DNA of 64,000 nucleotides from Burkholderiales bacterium (GCA_019749945.1 JAIEPF010000007.1:124001-188000); one strand, 5' to 3'; positions 46,201 to 56,011 are shown, counted from the stretch's first letter. The notes: generated from the sequence alone by a model not told the origin. Translations and numbers: made by a program.

Positions 46201-47115
46201 TACCGGATGCAGCTGCTGCGCGACAATCCGGAATGCGCGCAGCAGGAATATGACCGCCTGCTTGACGCCGCGGATCCCGGCATCACGCCGAAGCTGACCT
46301 TTGACCCGAACGAGGATATCGCCGCGCCATTCATCAGTCGCGGGGCCAAACCGCGGGTTGCGATCCTGCGTGAACAGGGCGTCAACGGACAGATTGAAAT
46401 GGCGGCAGCCTTCGATCGCGCCGGTTTTGCGGCGATCGATGTGCACATGAGCGATATCATCGCCGGCCGCGTCAGCCTGAAGGATTTTCGCGGCTTTGCC
46501 GCCTGCGGCGGTTTTTCCTACGGTGACGTGCTGGGGGCAGGCGAGGGCTGGGCCAAGTCCATCCTGTTCAATAACCGCGCCCGTGACGAATTCGAGGGCT
46601 TCTTCAAACGTGCCGACAGTTTCGCGCTGGGCGTCTGCAACGGTTGCCAGATGATGAGCAACCTGCACGAACTGATCCCCGGCGCCGAGCGCTGGCCGCA
46701 TTTCGTGCGCAACAAGTCGGAACAGTTCGAGGCGCGTTTTGTGACGCTGGAAGTGCAGCAGTCAGCTTCGCTGTTTTTCCAGGACATGGCCGGCAGCCGC
46801 ATTCCGGTGGCGGTGGCGCATGGCGAAGGTTATGCCGAGTTTGCCGATGCCGCGGCGCTGGCTGCGGCACAGCCTTTGGTGGCCCTGCGTTTTGTCGACA
46901 ACCGCGGCGCGGTCACGGAACAGTATCCCTTGAATTCCAACGGTTCGCCGCAGGGCATCACCGGCATGACCACGCCGGACGGACGATTCACCATCCTGAT
47001 GCCGCATCCGGAGCGGGTGTTCCGCAGCGTGCAGAATTCCTGGCATCCCGCAGGGTGGGGTGAGGACGGCCCCTGGCTGCGCATGTTCCGCAACGCGCGG
47101 CGGGCTGTCGCCTGA
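43240..47115 (+). CDS. purL: Phosphoribosylformylglycinamidine synthase
   Basis: A 1291-residue single-chain FGAM synthase for the fourth step of purine synthesis. In order it has an N-terminal PurS-like part, two AIRS-type ATP-binding domains ([68 protein letters not shown]) and a glutamine amidotransferase domain from about 1040 with the nucleophile Cys in [10 protein letters not shown] and the His in MPHPERVFR. The start at 43240 gives the standard N-terminus; the frame open back to 42772 is antisense to nnr. Confidence 0.97.
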   Translation: MPHFLRLRGRDALSAFRRKKLLQAVAADIPGLQIAAEYWHFISLNRELDAAGRQQLDRLLTYGSATAPVAQDGTLLLVTPRLGTISPWSSKATDIARHCGLPEVERIERGVAWWCAVGGKPLNAAQRAALLPQVHDRMTESVLAGFDEAGALFRRIAPKPLATIDVMGGGREALAQANVAMGLALSADEIDYLFDNFRRIGRNPTDVELMMFAQANSEHCRHKIFNADWIIDGEKQDRSLFGMIRTTHQKHPQGTVVAYSDNSSVIEGAMVQRFYPGAQQVYAYSRELTHILMKVETHNHPTAISPFPGASTGSGGEIRDEGATGRGAKPKAGLSGFSVSNLRISGFEQPWEANPVGKPGRIASALQIMLDGPIGGASFNNEFGRPNLAGYFRSYEMRVGAEVRGYHKPIMIAGGLGNIAAEHTAKHAIPEGALLIQLGGPGMLIGLGGGAASSMDTGSNQEDLDFDSVQRGNPEIERRAQEVIDRCWGLGDKNPVLSIHDVGAGGLSNALPELVHGAQRGGHFELRDVPSEEPGMSPMQIWCNEAQERYVLAIAAKDLEIFRAICERERCPFAVVGTATGDGRLIVGDSVFDNNPVDMELAVLLGKPPKMTRDVKRLVREGQVFDAAGIDIREALYRVLRLPTVADKTFLISIGDRTVGGMTARDQMVGPWQVPVADVAVTLMGFNANCGEAMAMGERTPLAVLNPEASGRMALGEAITNIAAASIAKLGDVKLSANWMAAAGHPGEDAALFDTVHAVAMELCPQLGISIPVGKDSLSMKTSWVEGGKRKEVVAPLSLIISAFAPVTDARMTLTPQLRTDSGDTDLLLIDLGRGQNRLGGSALAQVYDATGDVTPDVVSAADLKHFFAAIQQLNQDGLLLAYHDRSDGGLLTTLCEMLFAARCGTQLELQGDAAAALFSEELGALVQIRRGDRDAVMAVLGKAGLGKHCAVIGSVNTGSRLVVNVGGDLLLDESRIDLHRAWSETSYRMQLLRDNPECAQQEYDRLLDAADPGITPKLTFDPNEDIAAPFISRGAKPRVAILREQGVNGQIEMAAAFDRAGFAAIDVHMSDIIAGRVSLKDFRGFAACGGFSYGDVLGAGEGWAKSILFNNRARDEFEGFFKRADSFALGVCNGCQMMSNLHELIPGAERWPHFVRNKSEQFEARFVTLEVQQSASLFFQDMAGSRIPVAVAHGEGYAEFADAAALAAAQPLVALRFVDNRGAVTEQYPLNSNGSPQGITGMTTPDGRFTILMPHPERVFRSVQNSWHPAGWGEDGPWLRMFRNARRAVA

Positions 47116-47148
47116 GCTGGCTTGGCAGTGCCGCAGAATTGACTGAAA

Positions 47149-47173
47149 TAGTCAATAAAAACAAATACTTATA
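47149..47173 (+). repeat. AT-rich repeat motif, copy 6
   Basis: TAGTCAATAAAAACAAATAC followed by TTATA, the fullest copy of the motif. It fills the gap between the convergent purL and transglutaminase-DUF2126 genes and ends at the latter's stop codon. Confidence 0.6.
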
Positions 47174-50100
47174 TTACTCCTTCGGCGTCGCCTGCCAGCG
47201 CAGGTCGAGCGTCATCGGAAATGACGGGTTCGGCGGCTCGGGTACGACATCCATCGGCCCCGGCGAGTGACCATGATCCCAGAATCGCGCGACGCGCCGC
47301 GCTTCGGCTTCATTGGCATTGACCGGGAAGGTGCTGTAGTTGCGACCCCCCGGATGCGACACGTGGTAGGTGCAGCCGCCGATCGAACGCCGGCTCCAGG
47401 TATCAATCACATCAAACACCAGCGGCGCATGCACGCCGATGGTCGGATGCAGCGCCGAGGGCGGATTCCACGCGCAGTAACGCAGACCGGCGACAAATTC
47501 ACCCGGCGTACCGGTTGACACCATCGGCAGCGCACGGCCGTTGCAGGCGATGAGGTGGCGCGATTCGGTCAGACCGCGGGCGCGCACCTGCAGACGCTCC
47601 ACCGACGAATCGACATAACGCGCGGTGGCATTGAGGCCGATTTCCTCGCCCAGCACATTCCACGGTTCTATCGCCTGGCGCAGTTCGACTTCGATGCCGT
47701 TGTAGGTCACGGTGCCGTAGCGCGGGAAACGGAATTCGTGGAAGGGCGCATACCAGGCATCTTCGAAGGGGTAACCGGCGCGGCGCAGATCGGCCAGCAC
47801 ATCATGGAAATCGGTGGCGACGAAATGCGGCAGCATGAAGCGGTCGTGCAGTTGCGTGCCCCAGCGCACCAGTTTTGACTGATAGGGTTTTTCCCAGAAC
47901 CAGGCCACCAGTCCGCGCAGCAGCAGCATCTGCGCCAGGCTCATCTGCGGATGCGGCGGCATTTCAAAACCGCGGAATTCGAGCAGGCCCAGCCGTCCCG
48001 TGCCGCCGTGTCCGGCATAAAGCTTGTCGATGCAGAATTCGGCGCGATGGGTGTTGCCGGTGAGGTCGACCAGGAAATTGCGCAGCAGCCGGTTGGTGGT
48101 TTCCGGCGGCAGCGCCGCACCGTGTTTTTCCTGCAGCGCGGCCATCTGCTGGAAGGCGATTTCGAGTTCGTACAGATTGTCGTCGCGCGCTTCATCGACA
48201 CGCGGCGCCTGGCTGGTCGGGCCGATGAACATGCCGGAAAACAGGTACGACAGCGAAGGATGGTTCTGCCAGTAGGTGATCAGGCTGCGCAGCAGGTCGG
48301 GGCGGCGCAGCAGCGGGCTGTTGGCGGGCTTTGCGCCGCCCAGCGTGATGTGGTTGCCGCCGCCGCTGCCGGTGTGGCGGCCGTCGAGCATGAATTTTTC
48401 GGTGCCCAGCCGTGTCACCCGCGCCTCTTCGTACAGCGCATTGGTGTTGGCAACGAGCTGTTTCCAGCTGGCAGCCGGGTGGATGTTGACTTCGATGACG
48501 CCGGGATCGGGCGTCACATTGAGCACTGTGATCAGCGCATCGTGCGGCGGGCCGTAACCTTCGAGCCGGATGCGCAGCTTCAGTTGCGCGGCAACGCCTT
48601 CGATCGCTGCCAGCAGATCAATATAGGGTTTGATGGTTTCAAACGGCGGCAGGAAGATGTGCAGCCGGCCCTGGCGTGCTTCGACGCACAGGGCCGTGCG
48701 TACGACTTTGCCGCCCTCGGGCAGCAAGTCCGGCAGTGCTGACAGCGGCAGACGGTAGCCGATGGACGAATCGCCGTTGATCAGGATCAGCTGATTGTCC
48801 GGCAGCGGCCACGGCGAACTGGTCCAGCCCTGTTCATCGGCGCCCAGCGGCAGCACATGGCCGGCCGCTTCCCTGCTGCCCGGCACGTGCTGCGCTTTTT
48901 CTGCGGACAAACGGGTCAGCGGATCTTCCCAGGCCGGCAGCAGCCGTTCCGGCGCCAGACCGAGGATTGCAGTCAGCGCAACAGCAAAACGTTGCGCATC
49001 GGCAGGGCGGGTATCAGCCGGAGTCGCCGCAGCGGCAATCAGTGCAGGATTTTTCCACAGCAACTGGCCGTCATTGCGCCACTGGATGCCCAGCGCCCAG
49101 CGCGGCAGCGGCTCGCCCGGGTACCATTTGCCCTGGCCATAGAACACCACGCCGCCCGGTGCAAAACGTTCCTTGAGCCGCCACGCCAGTTGTTCGGCAA
49201 GCTGCCATTTTTTGTCGGACAGTGCAGCGGTGTTCCATTCCGCGCCTTCCATGTCGTCGATCGACACGAATGTAGGCTCGCCGCCCTGGGTCAGGCGTAC
49301 ATCCTGCGCCGCCAGAATGGTGTCGATCTGCTGGCCCAGCGCGTCGATGGCCCGCCACTGCGCCTCGTCGTACGGTTTGGTCACGCGCGGGTCTTCGTGG
49401 ATGCGCGTCACGGTCATCGCGAATTCGAATTGCGTCTCGCAGGGGTCGACGCCGCCGATCACCGGCGCGGCGCTGGCCGGCGACGGTGTGCAGGCAAGGG
49501 GAATGTGGCCTTCGCCGGCGAGCAGGCCGGAGGTCGGATCGAGTCCTACCCAGCCGGCGCCGGGAATATAGGCTTCGGCCCAGGCGTGCAGATCGGTGAA
49601 ATCAACTTCGGTGCCCGAAGGGCCATCGAGCGCCTTCTGGTCGGCCTTCAACTGGATCAGATAGCCGGAAACAAAACGTGCGGCGAGGCCGCAATGACGC
49701 AGGATCTGCACCATCAGCCAGCCGCTGTCGCGGCAGGATCCGCTGCGATTGCCCAGCGTCTGTTCGCAGGTCTGCACGCCGGGTTCCATGCGTACCAGAT
49801 AGCGGATGTCGCGCTGCAGCCGCTGGTTGACGGCGATCAGGAAATCTATGGTGGCGATCGGGCCGGCATTTGCCGCGCGGAAATCCGCCAGCCATGTCTG
49901 CAGCAACGATCCCTGCTCGTCGATCGCCAGGTACGGCGTCAGGTCGCGCATCAATTCGGGCCGATAGGCGAAGGGGAATTTTTCGGCGTGGGTTTCGATG
50001 AAAAAATCGAAGGGATTGATCACCGTCATGTCGGCGACGAGGTCGACGGTGATTTCCAGTCCGCGGGTTTTTTCCGGAAATACGAAGCGTCCTATGTAAT

Positions 50101-50281
50101 TGCCGAAAATGTCCTGCTGCCAGTTGATGAAGTGTTCTTCCGGCCTGACGTTCAGCGAATAGGACAGGATGGGGGTGCGGCAATGCGGCGCGGGGCGCAG
50201 GCGTACTTCGTGCGGCGACAGGCCGACCTCGCGGTCGTAACGGTAGCGGGTCTGGTGATGCAGCGCGACGCGGATGCTCAT
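47174..50281 (-). CDS. Transglutaminase-like and DUF2126 fusion protein
   Basis: A 1035-residue cytosolic protein. Residues 1-290 are a bacterial transglutaminase-like module with the N-terminal beta-domain (ALHHQTRYRYDREVGLSPHE) and the triad Cys183 (SGSCRD), His232 (DLHAWAEAYI) and Asp248 (GLDPTSG). The remaining 700 residues form DUF2126 (QDVRLTQGGEPTFVSIDD, FMLDGRHTGSGGGNHITLGG, GLLEFRGFEMPPHP), whose GGGNH and acidic motifs resemble an ATP-grasp/glutamine-synthetase-like ligase core. It closes a cluster with Anbu, alpha-E and a circularly permuted ATP-grasp. It may cleave or join isopeptide bonds on the product of that ligase. Confidence 0.9.
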   Translation of the reverse strand: MSIRVALHHQTRYRYDREVGLSPHEVRLRPAPHCRTPILSYSLNVRPEEHFINWQQDIFGNYIGRFVFPEKTRGLEITVDLVADMTVINPFDFFIETHAEKFPFAYRPELMRDLTPYLAIDEQGSLLQTWLADFRAANAGPIATIDFLIAVNQRLQRDIRYLVRMEPGVQTCEQTLGNRSGSCRDSGWLMVQILRHCGLAARFVSGYLIQLKADQKALDGPSGTEVDFTDLHAWAEAYIPGAGWVGLDPTSGLLAGEGHIPLACTPSPASAAPVIGGVDPCETQFEFAMTVTRIHEDPRVTKPYDEAQWRAIDALGQQIDTILAAQDVRLTQGGEPTFVSIDDMEGAEWNTAALSDKKWQLAEQLAWRLKERFAPGGVVFYGQGKWYPGEPLPRWALGIQWRNDGQLLWKNPALIAAAATPADTRPADAQRFAVALTAILGLAPERLLPAWEDPLTRLSAEKAQHVPGSREAAGHVLPLGADEQGWTSSPWPLPDNQLILINGDSSIGYRLPLSALPDLLPEGGKVVRTALCVEARQGRLHIFLPPFETIKPYIDLLAAIEGVAAQLKLRIRLEGYGPPHDALITVLNVTPDPGVIEVNIHPAASWKQLVANTNALYEEARVTRLGTEKFMLDGRHTGSGGGNHITLGGAKPANSPLLRRPDLLRSLITYWQNHPSLSYLFSGMFIGPTSQAPRVDEARDDNLYELEIAFQQMAALQEKHGAALPPETTNRLLRNFLVDLTGNTHRAEFCIDKLYAGHGGTGRLGLLEFRGFEMPPHPQMSLAQMLLLRGLVAWFWEKPYQSKLVRWGTQLHDRFMLPHFVATDFHDVLADLRRAGYPFEDAWYAPFHEFRFPRYGTVTYNGIEVELRQAIEPWNVLGEEIGLNATARYVDSSVERLQVRARGLTESRHLIACNGRALPMVSTGTPGEFVAGLRYCAWNPPSALHPTIGVHAPLVFDVIDTWSRRSIGGCTYHVSHPGGRNYSTFPVNANEAEARRVARFWDHGHSPGPMDVVPEPPNPSFPMTLDLRWQATPKE

Positions 50282-50314
50282 CGGCCGTGCCCTGATGCGG
50301 AATGCGGGACTGCC

Positions 50315-51061
50315 TTACTGTTCGAAGCCGACATTCCAGTCCGGGTTGGGCAGCTCGGTAAAGACCTTGCGCAGGCCCTCGCCCCAGCGCTGGTGCACCA
50401 TGTTGAAATAGGCGTCGCTTTCATTGATCTGGTGCTGGAATGCGACACGCAGGGTGTCGGCGCGGTAGATGAGAAGGTCGATCGGCAGGCCGACCGATAT
50501 GTTGCTGCGCATGGTCGAGTCGAAGGAGACCAGCAGGCACTTGGTGGCCTCAAGCAGACTGGTTTCAGGGGTGACGACACGGTCGATGACCGGCTTGCCG
50601 TACTTGCTTTCGCCGATCTGGAAATAAGTGGTTTCCGCGGTCGACTCGATGAAGTTGCCTTCACTGTAAACGTGAAACAGCCGCTGCCGTCCGCCGGCGA
50701 TTTGACCGCCCACGATGAAAGACGCGCCGGCATCAACGTTGGCCTGTTGCAGGTACGGTGCGTCGCGCTTGCGTACTTCGCGCAGCGCATGGCCGACCAT
50801 TTCCGCCACTTCGTACATCGAACGCGCGTCGTAGATTGTCCGCTTTTCGCTGCCTTCGCGATGTTCTTCCTGGAGCAGATTGATCACGTTCTGGGTGATC
50901 GACAGGTTGCCCGAGCTCAAGATGACAATGACGCGGTCGCCATCGCGGCTGAACACCCGCATCTTGCGGTAACTGGCGACATGATCCACGCCGGCATTGG
51001 TTCGTGAATCGGACGCGAACACCATGCCGGCCTTGAGGGTAATGGCAGCGCAATACGTCAT
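50315..51061 (-). CDS. Anbu-type proteasome-like peptidase
   Basis: A 248-residue proteasome-beta-fold Ntn hydrolase. It starts MTYCAAITLKAGMVFASDSR, with Thr2 as the expected N-terminal nucleophile after Met removal, and has SRTNAGVDHVASYRKMRVF, VDAGASFIVGGQIAGGR and VSFDSTMRSNISVGLP. Anbu forms open-ring or lock-washer assemblies in other bacteria; its substrate is unknown. The ATG at 51061 matches the family start; an upstream frame adding a hydrophobic segment (to 51142) would bury the nucleophile and is rejected. It lies between the alpha-E and transglutaminase genes. Confidence 0.92.
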   Translation of the reverse strand: MTYCAAITLKAGMVFASDSRTNAGVDHVASYRKMRVFSRDGDRVIVILSSGNLSITQNVINLLQEEHREGSEKRTIYDARSMYEVAEMVGHALREVRKRDAPYLQQANVDAGASFIVGGQIAGGRQRLFHVYSEGNFIESTAETTYFQIGESKYGKPVIDRVVTPETSLLEATKCLLVSFDSTMRSNISVGLPIDLLIYRADTLRVAFQHQINESDAYFNMVHQRWGEGLRKVFTELPNPDWNVGFEQ

Positions 51062-51172
51062 GTTGACCAACAAAAGAAAAATGAATGTGGCGAAGCATAG
51101 GGGAAGCGGGAGGTGCTGACAAGCAAGGATTCGCAGCAGCACTGCATTGACGGTTTGCGACGTCTGTGCGCA

Positions 51173-52174
51173 TCACTCGTCCCTTGATTTTCCGGAAATG
51201 GCTGTCGTTTCAGATCCGTACACCGGGGCCAGGAAGTGGTGGTTCAGTTCATCGTTCAGCGTATGCAGTTTTTCCAGGAATTCCATCAGGTGTTCATGCA
51301 GGCCGGTTTCCATGATCTGCTCCACGCGGCCATAGTGCAGCTGCGCATGCAGCTCACCGGCAAGGCGCTCCGGCTCCATTGATTCCCGCTTGCACAGGTC
51401 ACGCAGGATTTCGTAGATTTCGTTCATGCAGGCATGCAGTGATCGGGGCAGATCGTCGCGCAGGACGAGCAGTTCGGCAACGCGTCTCGGCGTGATGAGG
51501 TCACGGTAAATCCGCCGGTAGGAACTGAGGGCGCTGACCGAGCGCAGCAATGCGCTCCATTGGTAATAGTCCACCGCACCGCCGACTTCGGCGGCACTGG
51601 GCAGCAGCGTATGGTATTTGACGTCAAGCAGGCGCGCCGTATTGTCGGCGCGTTCCATGAAAGTGCCGAGGCGGATGAACTGGTAGGCCTCGTCGCGCAG
51701 CATGGTGCCGAAGGTGACGCCGCGGAACTGGTGTGACTGGGTTTTGACCCATTCGAAGAATTCGTTGATGCCGCCATTGTTCAGCGCGTTTTCACTGCGC
51801 CCGCGCAATTCCAGCCACATCGAATTCAGGTCTTCGTACATCTCGCTGGTCATCACGCCGCGCATGCTGCGGCCGTTCTCGCGGGCGGCATGCATCAGCG
51901 AATAAATGCTCGACGGGTTGGTGCTGTCGAGCACCATGAACCGCAGCACCTTGTCGGAAGCCACCGGTCCAGGATTGCGTTCGTAATAGGTTTTCGCCAG
52001 ACCGTTGATGACCAGCGGCAGCGCCCAGGGTTCGGCCCAGGACTGCGCAGCATCGGTGATGCGGTAGGGCAGCAGCGACATCTGGTAGGTCACATCAAGC
52101 AGGCGCGCTGTGTTCTCGGCGCGCTCGATCTGCCGCGACATCCAGTACAGGTTGTTGGCATGGCGGCTCAGCAT
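51173..52174 (-). CDS. Alpha-E domain protein (DUF403)
   Basis: A 333-residue all-helical protein beginning MLSRHANNLYWMSRQIERAE, with repeated ERADNTARLLDVKYH-like segments (at about 17-30 and 165-180). It belongs to the alpha-E family that always accompanies circularly permuted ATP-grasp ligases. The repeated YWMSR/ERAxNTARLLDV helices suggest an internal duplication. It overlaps the ATP-grasp gene by seven bases. Its biochemical role is not established; a partner or acceptor role in peptide synthesis has been proposed on genomic context. Confidence 0.9.
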   Translation of the reverse strand: MLSRHANNLYWMSRQIERAENTARLLDVTYQMSLLPYRITDAAQSWAEPWALPLVINGLAKTYYERNPGPVASDKVLRFMVLDSTNPSSIYSLMHAARENGRSMRGVMTSEMYEDLNSMWLELRGRSENALNNGGINEFFEWVKTQSHQFRGVTFGTMLRDEAYQFIRLGTFMERADNTARLLDVKYHTLLPSAAEVGGAVDYYQWSALLRSVSALSSYRRIYRDLITPRRVAELLVLRDDLPRSLHACMNEIYEILRDLCKRESMEPERLAGELHAQLHYGRVEQIMETGLHEHLMEFLEKLHTLNDELNHHFLAPVYGSETTAISGKSRDE

Positions 52175-53595
52175 TCCAGATCCTCCAGCACCCAGGTGTC
52201 CTTGGTGCCGCCGCCCTGGGATGAATTGACCACCAGCGAACCTTCGGTGAGCGCAACCCGCGTCAGGCCGCCCGGCACCAGCGTGACTTCCTTGCCGGAA
52301 AGCACATAAGGCCGCAGATCGACGTGTCGCGGCACGATGTCGGAATCGCGGAAGGTCGGGCAGGTCGACAAGGCCAGCGTCGGCTGGGCGATGTAGTTGG
52401 CGGGATTCAGTTCGATGCGTTTGCGGAATTCGGCAATCTGTTCCCTGGTCGATGTCGGGCCGACCAGCATGCCGTAACCGCCGGAGCCCTGGACTTCCTT
52501 GACCACCAGTTCGGCAAGATGCGCCAGCGTGTAGGCAAGGTCATCGGCATTGCCCAGCCGGTAGGTGGGCACGTTGGAGATGATCGGTTTTTCACCGAGG
52601 TAGAAATCGATCATCTGCGGCACGTAGAGATAGGTCGATTTGTCATCGGCCACGCCGGTGCCGATGGCGTTGGCCAGCGTGACATTGCCGGCGCGATAGG
52701 CGGCGAAGATGCCCGGCACGCCGAGCGCGGAATCGGGGCGGAAGGCCAGCGGATCGAGGTAATCGTCGTCGATGCGGCGGTAAATGACGTCGACGCGCTG
52801 CGGGCCGCCGGTGGTGCGCATGTAGACGTAGTTGTTGGCCACGAAGAGATCCTGGCCTTCGACCAGTTCGACGCCCATCTGCTGCGCGAGGAAGGCGTGC
52901 TCGAAGTAGGCGCTGTTGTACGAACCCGGTGTCATTACCACCACGGTCGGCTGGCTGACATGTTCGGGAGCGACGGAACGCAGGTTGTCCAGCAGCACAT
53001 CGGTGTAGTGGTCGATCGGGGCGACCGGGATGCGGCCGAACAGGTCGGGAAACAGCCGCATCATCATCTTGCGGTTTTCCAGCATGTACGACACGCCGGA
53101 TGGTGTGCGCAGATTGTCTTCCAGCACGTAAAATTCGCCGGCGCCGGTTTTGACGATATCCACGCCGGCAATGTGCACGTAGACATCGCCCGCAACATGG
53201 ATGCCGCGCATTTCCGGCCGGTACGCCGGGTTGTTGAGAACCTGCTCGGCGGGAATGATGCCGGCCCTGAGTATTTCCTGATCGTGGTAGATGTCCCTGA
53301 GGAAGGCGTTCAGCGCGCGCACGCGCTGGCAGGCACCGTCGCTGATCATTTTCCAGGCGGTCGGGCGGATGATGCGCGGAATGATGTCGAACGGGATCGA
53401 ACGCTCGGTGCCGGACTCGTCGCCATAAACCGCGAAGGTGATCCCCAGCCGGGTATACAGCGCGTCGGCTTCGCGTTGCTTCTGCGGCAGAAAATCGGCG
53501 GGTTTGCCTTCAAGCCACTCGTTGTACGCACGATAATGCGGACGTACCGTGCCGTCCGCCGCGCGCATTTCGTCGTAAGGACGTGTGGATTTCAT
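52168..53595 (-). CDS. Circularly permuted type-2 ATP-grasp protein (DUF407)
   Basis: A 475-residue peptide ligase-like protein. Typical blocks are YDEMRAADGTVRPHYRAYNE at the start, SIPFDIIPRIIRPTAW, GEFYVLEDNLRTPSGVSYML with the metal-binding acidic residues, and KEVQGSGGYGMLVGP as the phosphate-binding loop. Circularly permuted ATP-grasps are predicted to join amino acids by amide bonds without a ribosome. It is the first gene of the four-gene minus-strand cluster and is divergent from relA. Confidence 0.9.
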   Translation of the reverse strand: MKSTRPYDEMRAADGTVRPHYRAYNEWLEGKPADFLPQKQREADALYTRLGITFAVYGDESGTERSIPFDIIPRIIRPTAWKMISDGACQRVRALNAFLRDIYHDQEILRAGIIPAEQVLNNPAYRPEMRGIHVAGDVYVHIAGVDIVKTGAGEFYVLEDNLRTPSGVSYMLENRKMMMRLFPDLFGRIPVAPIDHYTDVLLDNLRSVAPEHVSQPTVVVMTPGSYNSAYFEHAFLAQQMGVELVEGQDLFVANNYVYMRTTGGPQRVDVIYRRIDDDYLDPLAFRPDSALGVPGIFAAYRAGNVTLANAIGTGVADDKSTYLYVPQMIDFYLGEKPIISNVPTYRLGNADDLAYTLAHLAELVVKEVQGSGGYGMLVGPTSTREQIAEFRKRIELNPANYIAQPTLALSTCPTFRDSDIVPRHVDLRPYVLSGKEVTLVPGGLTRVALTEGSLVVNSSQGGGTKDTWVLEDLEC

Positions 53596-53719
53596 GGGGA
53601 TTTATTGATTGCCAGCGTTGACCTGCAGCCTTGTTTGTAACACAACGGATAAGCAACCGGTGTGCCACCGCCATTCGGCAGTCATTCCGTCAGCTTCGCC
53701 TGGGCAGGAAATCCTGAGT

Positions 53720-53765
53720 TTGGTGCAAATGCACCAATTTAGGGCGCGCTGGCGGCAGTTATGCC
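53720..53765 (+). promoter_or_regulatory. Palindrome and possible sigma-54 promoter upstream of relA
   Basis: TTGGTGCA-AA-TGCACCAA (53720-53737) is a perfect 8-bp inverted repeat. Downstream, CTGGCGGCAGTTATGCC (53749-53765) has GG and GC ten bases apart as in sigma-54 promoters. The half-sites resemble NtrC sites but in inverted order, and the palindrome is nearer the promoter than NtrC sites usually are. Confidence 0.35.
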
Positions 53766-53818
53766 GGCGCTGTACAGTTCCATGGTTTTATTGAGGTTTG
53801 CTGAAATACAGGCCGGAG

Positions 53819-56011
53819 ATGACCAGGAAAAACCCATTGCAGCCGGCAGGGTCTGCCTCATCCGAGTTGGATGCTTGGCTGGACGGAGTGACTGGGCGCT
53901 TTGACGAAAGCGCAGCTGCGCAGCTGCGCAAGGCGGTTTTGTACGTGGATGCGCCGTTGCAGCAGTTGGTGCTGGATGCGGGCGAGACGGCAATCGTCCA
54001 TGCCCGCGCCATGGCGGATGTGGTGCTGGGCCTTGATCTTGATCATAAGTCGGTGGCGGCAGCCTTGCTGGTGCCGCTGCTGCGCGCAAACCCGGGCGTG
54101 GCGCGGGATATCCGCGAAAAATTCGGTACGACGATTGCCGAACTCGCCGAAGGCGTGGTGCGCATGGGGGAGATCGGTGCGCTGTCGAGCCGGGCGGCGG
54201 CGCCGGCACGTGCCGAGGCCCAGGCCGTTCAGCTGGAGGCGCTGCGCAAAATGTTGCTGGCGATGGTGCAGGATGTGCGCGTGGTGCTGATCAAACTCGC
54301 CGACCATCTGCAGGACCTGCGCGCGGCGGTCAAATCCGGCGATGCACGACGCATGACGGAGGTTGCAGAGCTGACACGGGATATTTTCGCGCCGCTGGCC
54401 AACCGCCTTGGCGTGTGGCAGATCAAATGGGAGCTGGAGGATCTGGCGCTGCGCGTGCTCGATGCCGACAGTTACAAGCGCATTGCGCGGCTGCTCGACG
54501 AAAAACGGCTGGATCGCGAGCGCTATATCGAGAATGTGGTGGCATTGCTGAAGGGCGAAATCGCCCGCGCCGGGATCACCGCCGAGGTCACCGGCCGGCC
54601 CAAGCACATCGCCAGTATTCACCGCAAGATGCAGCAAAAAGCCGTTGATTTTGAAGGACTTTATGACGTTCGCGCGGTGCGCGTGCTGGTTGCGGACATC
54701 AAGGATTGTTACGCCGTGCTGGGCATCGTACACAGCCTGTGGTCGCCGCTGCCGCGGGAGTTCGACGATTACATCGCCAAGCCCAAGGCCAACAACTACC
54801 AGTCGCTGCATACCGCGGTGATCGGACCCGAGGGCAAATCCGTGGAAGTGCAGATCCGCACCCACGACATGCACCAGCATTCCGAACTCGGTGTGGCCGC
54901 GCACTGGCAGTACAAGGAAGGCGGGCGCCAGGACCGGGGTTACCAGGAAAAAATCGCCTGGCTGCGCCAGGTGCTGGAGTGGAAGGACGAGGTGCGGGAT
55001 ACCCGCGAATTCGCCGAGCAGTTCCGCACCGGACTGTTCGAGGAGTCGGTCTATGTGTTCACGCCGCAGGGACGGGTGGTCGACCTGCCCAAAGGTTCAA
55101 CACCCATCGACTTCGCTTATCACGTGCATACCGAGCTCGGCCATCGCTGCCGCGGCGCCAAGGTAGACGGTGTGATGGTGCCGCTCAGCACGCCGCTGGC
55201 CAATGGCCAGCAGGTGGAGATTCTGACCGCCAAGCAGGGCGGACCCAGTCGCGACTGGCTCAATCCGCAACTGGGATTTCTCAAAAGCCAGGGTGCGCGC
55301 GGCAAGGTCCGGCAGTGGTTCAACCGCCAGAATCTGGAGGCCGACATTGCACAGGGCCGCAGCGTGCTGGAGAAGGAATTGCAGCGCAGCGGCATGAGCA
55401 AGCTGAATCTCGATCAACTCGCCGCCGACATGGGTTTCGACAAGTTGAATGACCTGCTGTCGGGACTCGGCCGCGGCGAAGTCGGTCCCAAGGCATTGCG
55501 CGATGCGTTGAAGCAGGACGGACAGCCGGCAGCGCTCACGGCGGATGCCGGCATTGTGACGCGCAAATCCGTGCGGGCGGGCGGCGGTGTGCTGGTGGTG
55601 GGGGTGGATAAATTACTGACCACACCGGCCAGATGCTGCCGGCCGGCGCCGCCGGACCCCATTGCCGGTTTTGTCACCCGCGGCCGCGGCGTCAGCGTGC
55701 ATCGTGCGAATTGCGCCAATCTGGCGCGGCTGGATCCCGAGCGGCGGATTGCTGCGCAATGGGGAGCGCCGGGCACCACCACGTTTCCGGTCGAGATCGT
55801 CGTCGATGCCGTCGATCGCACCGGACTGCTGCGCGATATTTCCGAGGTCTTGTCGCGAGAACGCATCAATGTCACGGCTACGCGATCGTCATCGACCGAC
55901 ATGAGCGCACGCATGCGTTTCACGGTCGAAATCACCGATCTTGCCCAGTTGCGGAAAATGCTGGCACTGATTTGCGAGGTGAAAGGCGTTTTGCGCGCCG
56001 AGCGGAAGTAG
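53819..56011 (+). CDS. relA: RelA-type (p)ppGpp synthetase
   Basis: A 730-residue ribosome-associated alarmone synthetase. The N-terminal hydrolase-like domain is degenerate: the HD pair needed for hydrolysis is missing (HARAMADVVLGLDLDH). The synthetase domain (about 215-390) has GRPKHIASIHRKMQ and EFDDYIAKPKANNYQSLHTA; the EFDD form is that of monofunctional RelA rather than the RxKD form of Rel/SpoT. TGS (about 400-465) and a C-terminal ACT domain (FPVEIVVDAVDRTGLLRDIS) follow. The start could be ATG 53819 or TTG 53798. Confidence 0.94.
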   Translation: MTRKNPLQPAGSASSELDAWLDGVTGRFDESAAAQLRKAVLYVDAPLQQLVLDAGETAIVHARAMADVVLGLDLDHKSVAAALLVPLLRANPGVARDIREKFGTTIAELAEGVVRMGEIGALSSRAAAPARAEAQAVQLEALRKMLLAMVQDVRVVLIKLADHLQDLRAAVKSGDARRMTEVAELTRDIFAPLANRLGVWQIKWELEDLALRVLDADSYKRIARLLDEKRLDRERYIENVVALLKGEIARAGITAEVTGRPKHIASIHRKMQQKAVDFEGLYDVRAVRVLVADIKDCYAVLGIVHSLWSPLPREFDDYIAKPKANNYQSLHTAVIGPEGKSVEVQIRTHDMHQHSELGVAAHWQYKEGGRQDRGYQEKIAWLRQVLEWKDEVRDTREFAEQFRTGLFEESVYVFTPQGRVVDLPKGSTPIDFAYHVHTELGHRCRGAKVDGVMVPLSTPLANGQQVEILTAKQGGPSRDWLNPQLGFLKSQGARGKVRQWFNRQNLEADIAQGRSVLEKELQRSGMSKLNLDQLAADMGFDKLNDLLSGLGRGEVGPKALRDALKQDGQPAALTADAGIVTRKSVRAGGGVLVVGVDKLLTTPARCCRPAPPDPIAGFVTRGRGVSVHRANCANLARLDPERRIAAQWGAPGTTTFPVEIVVDAVDRTGLLRDISEVLSRERINVTATRSSSTDMSARMRFTVEITDLAQLRKMLALICEVKGVLRAERK

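Noticed and set aside
48857..51007. 716-codon open frame antisense to the transglutaminase and Anbu genes
   Set aside because: Same shadow pattern; it crosses two clear minus-strand genes and has no recognisable domain.
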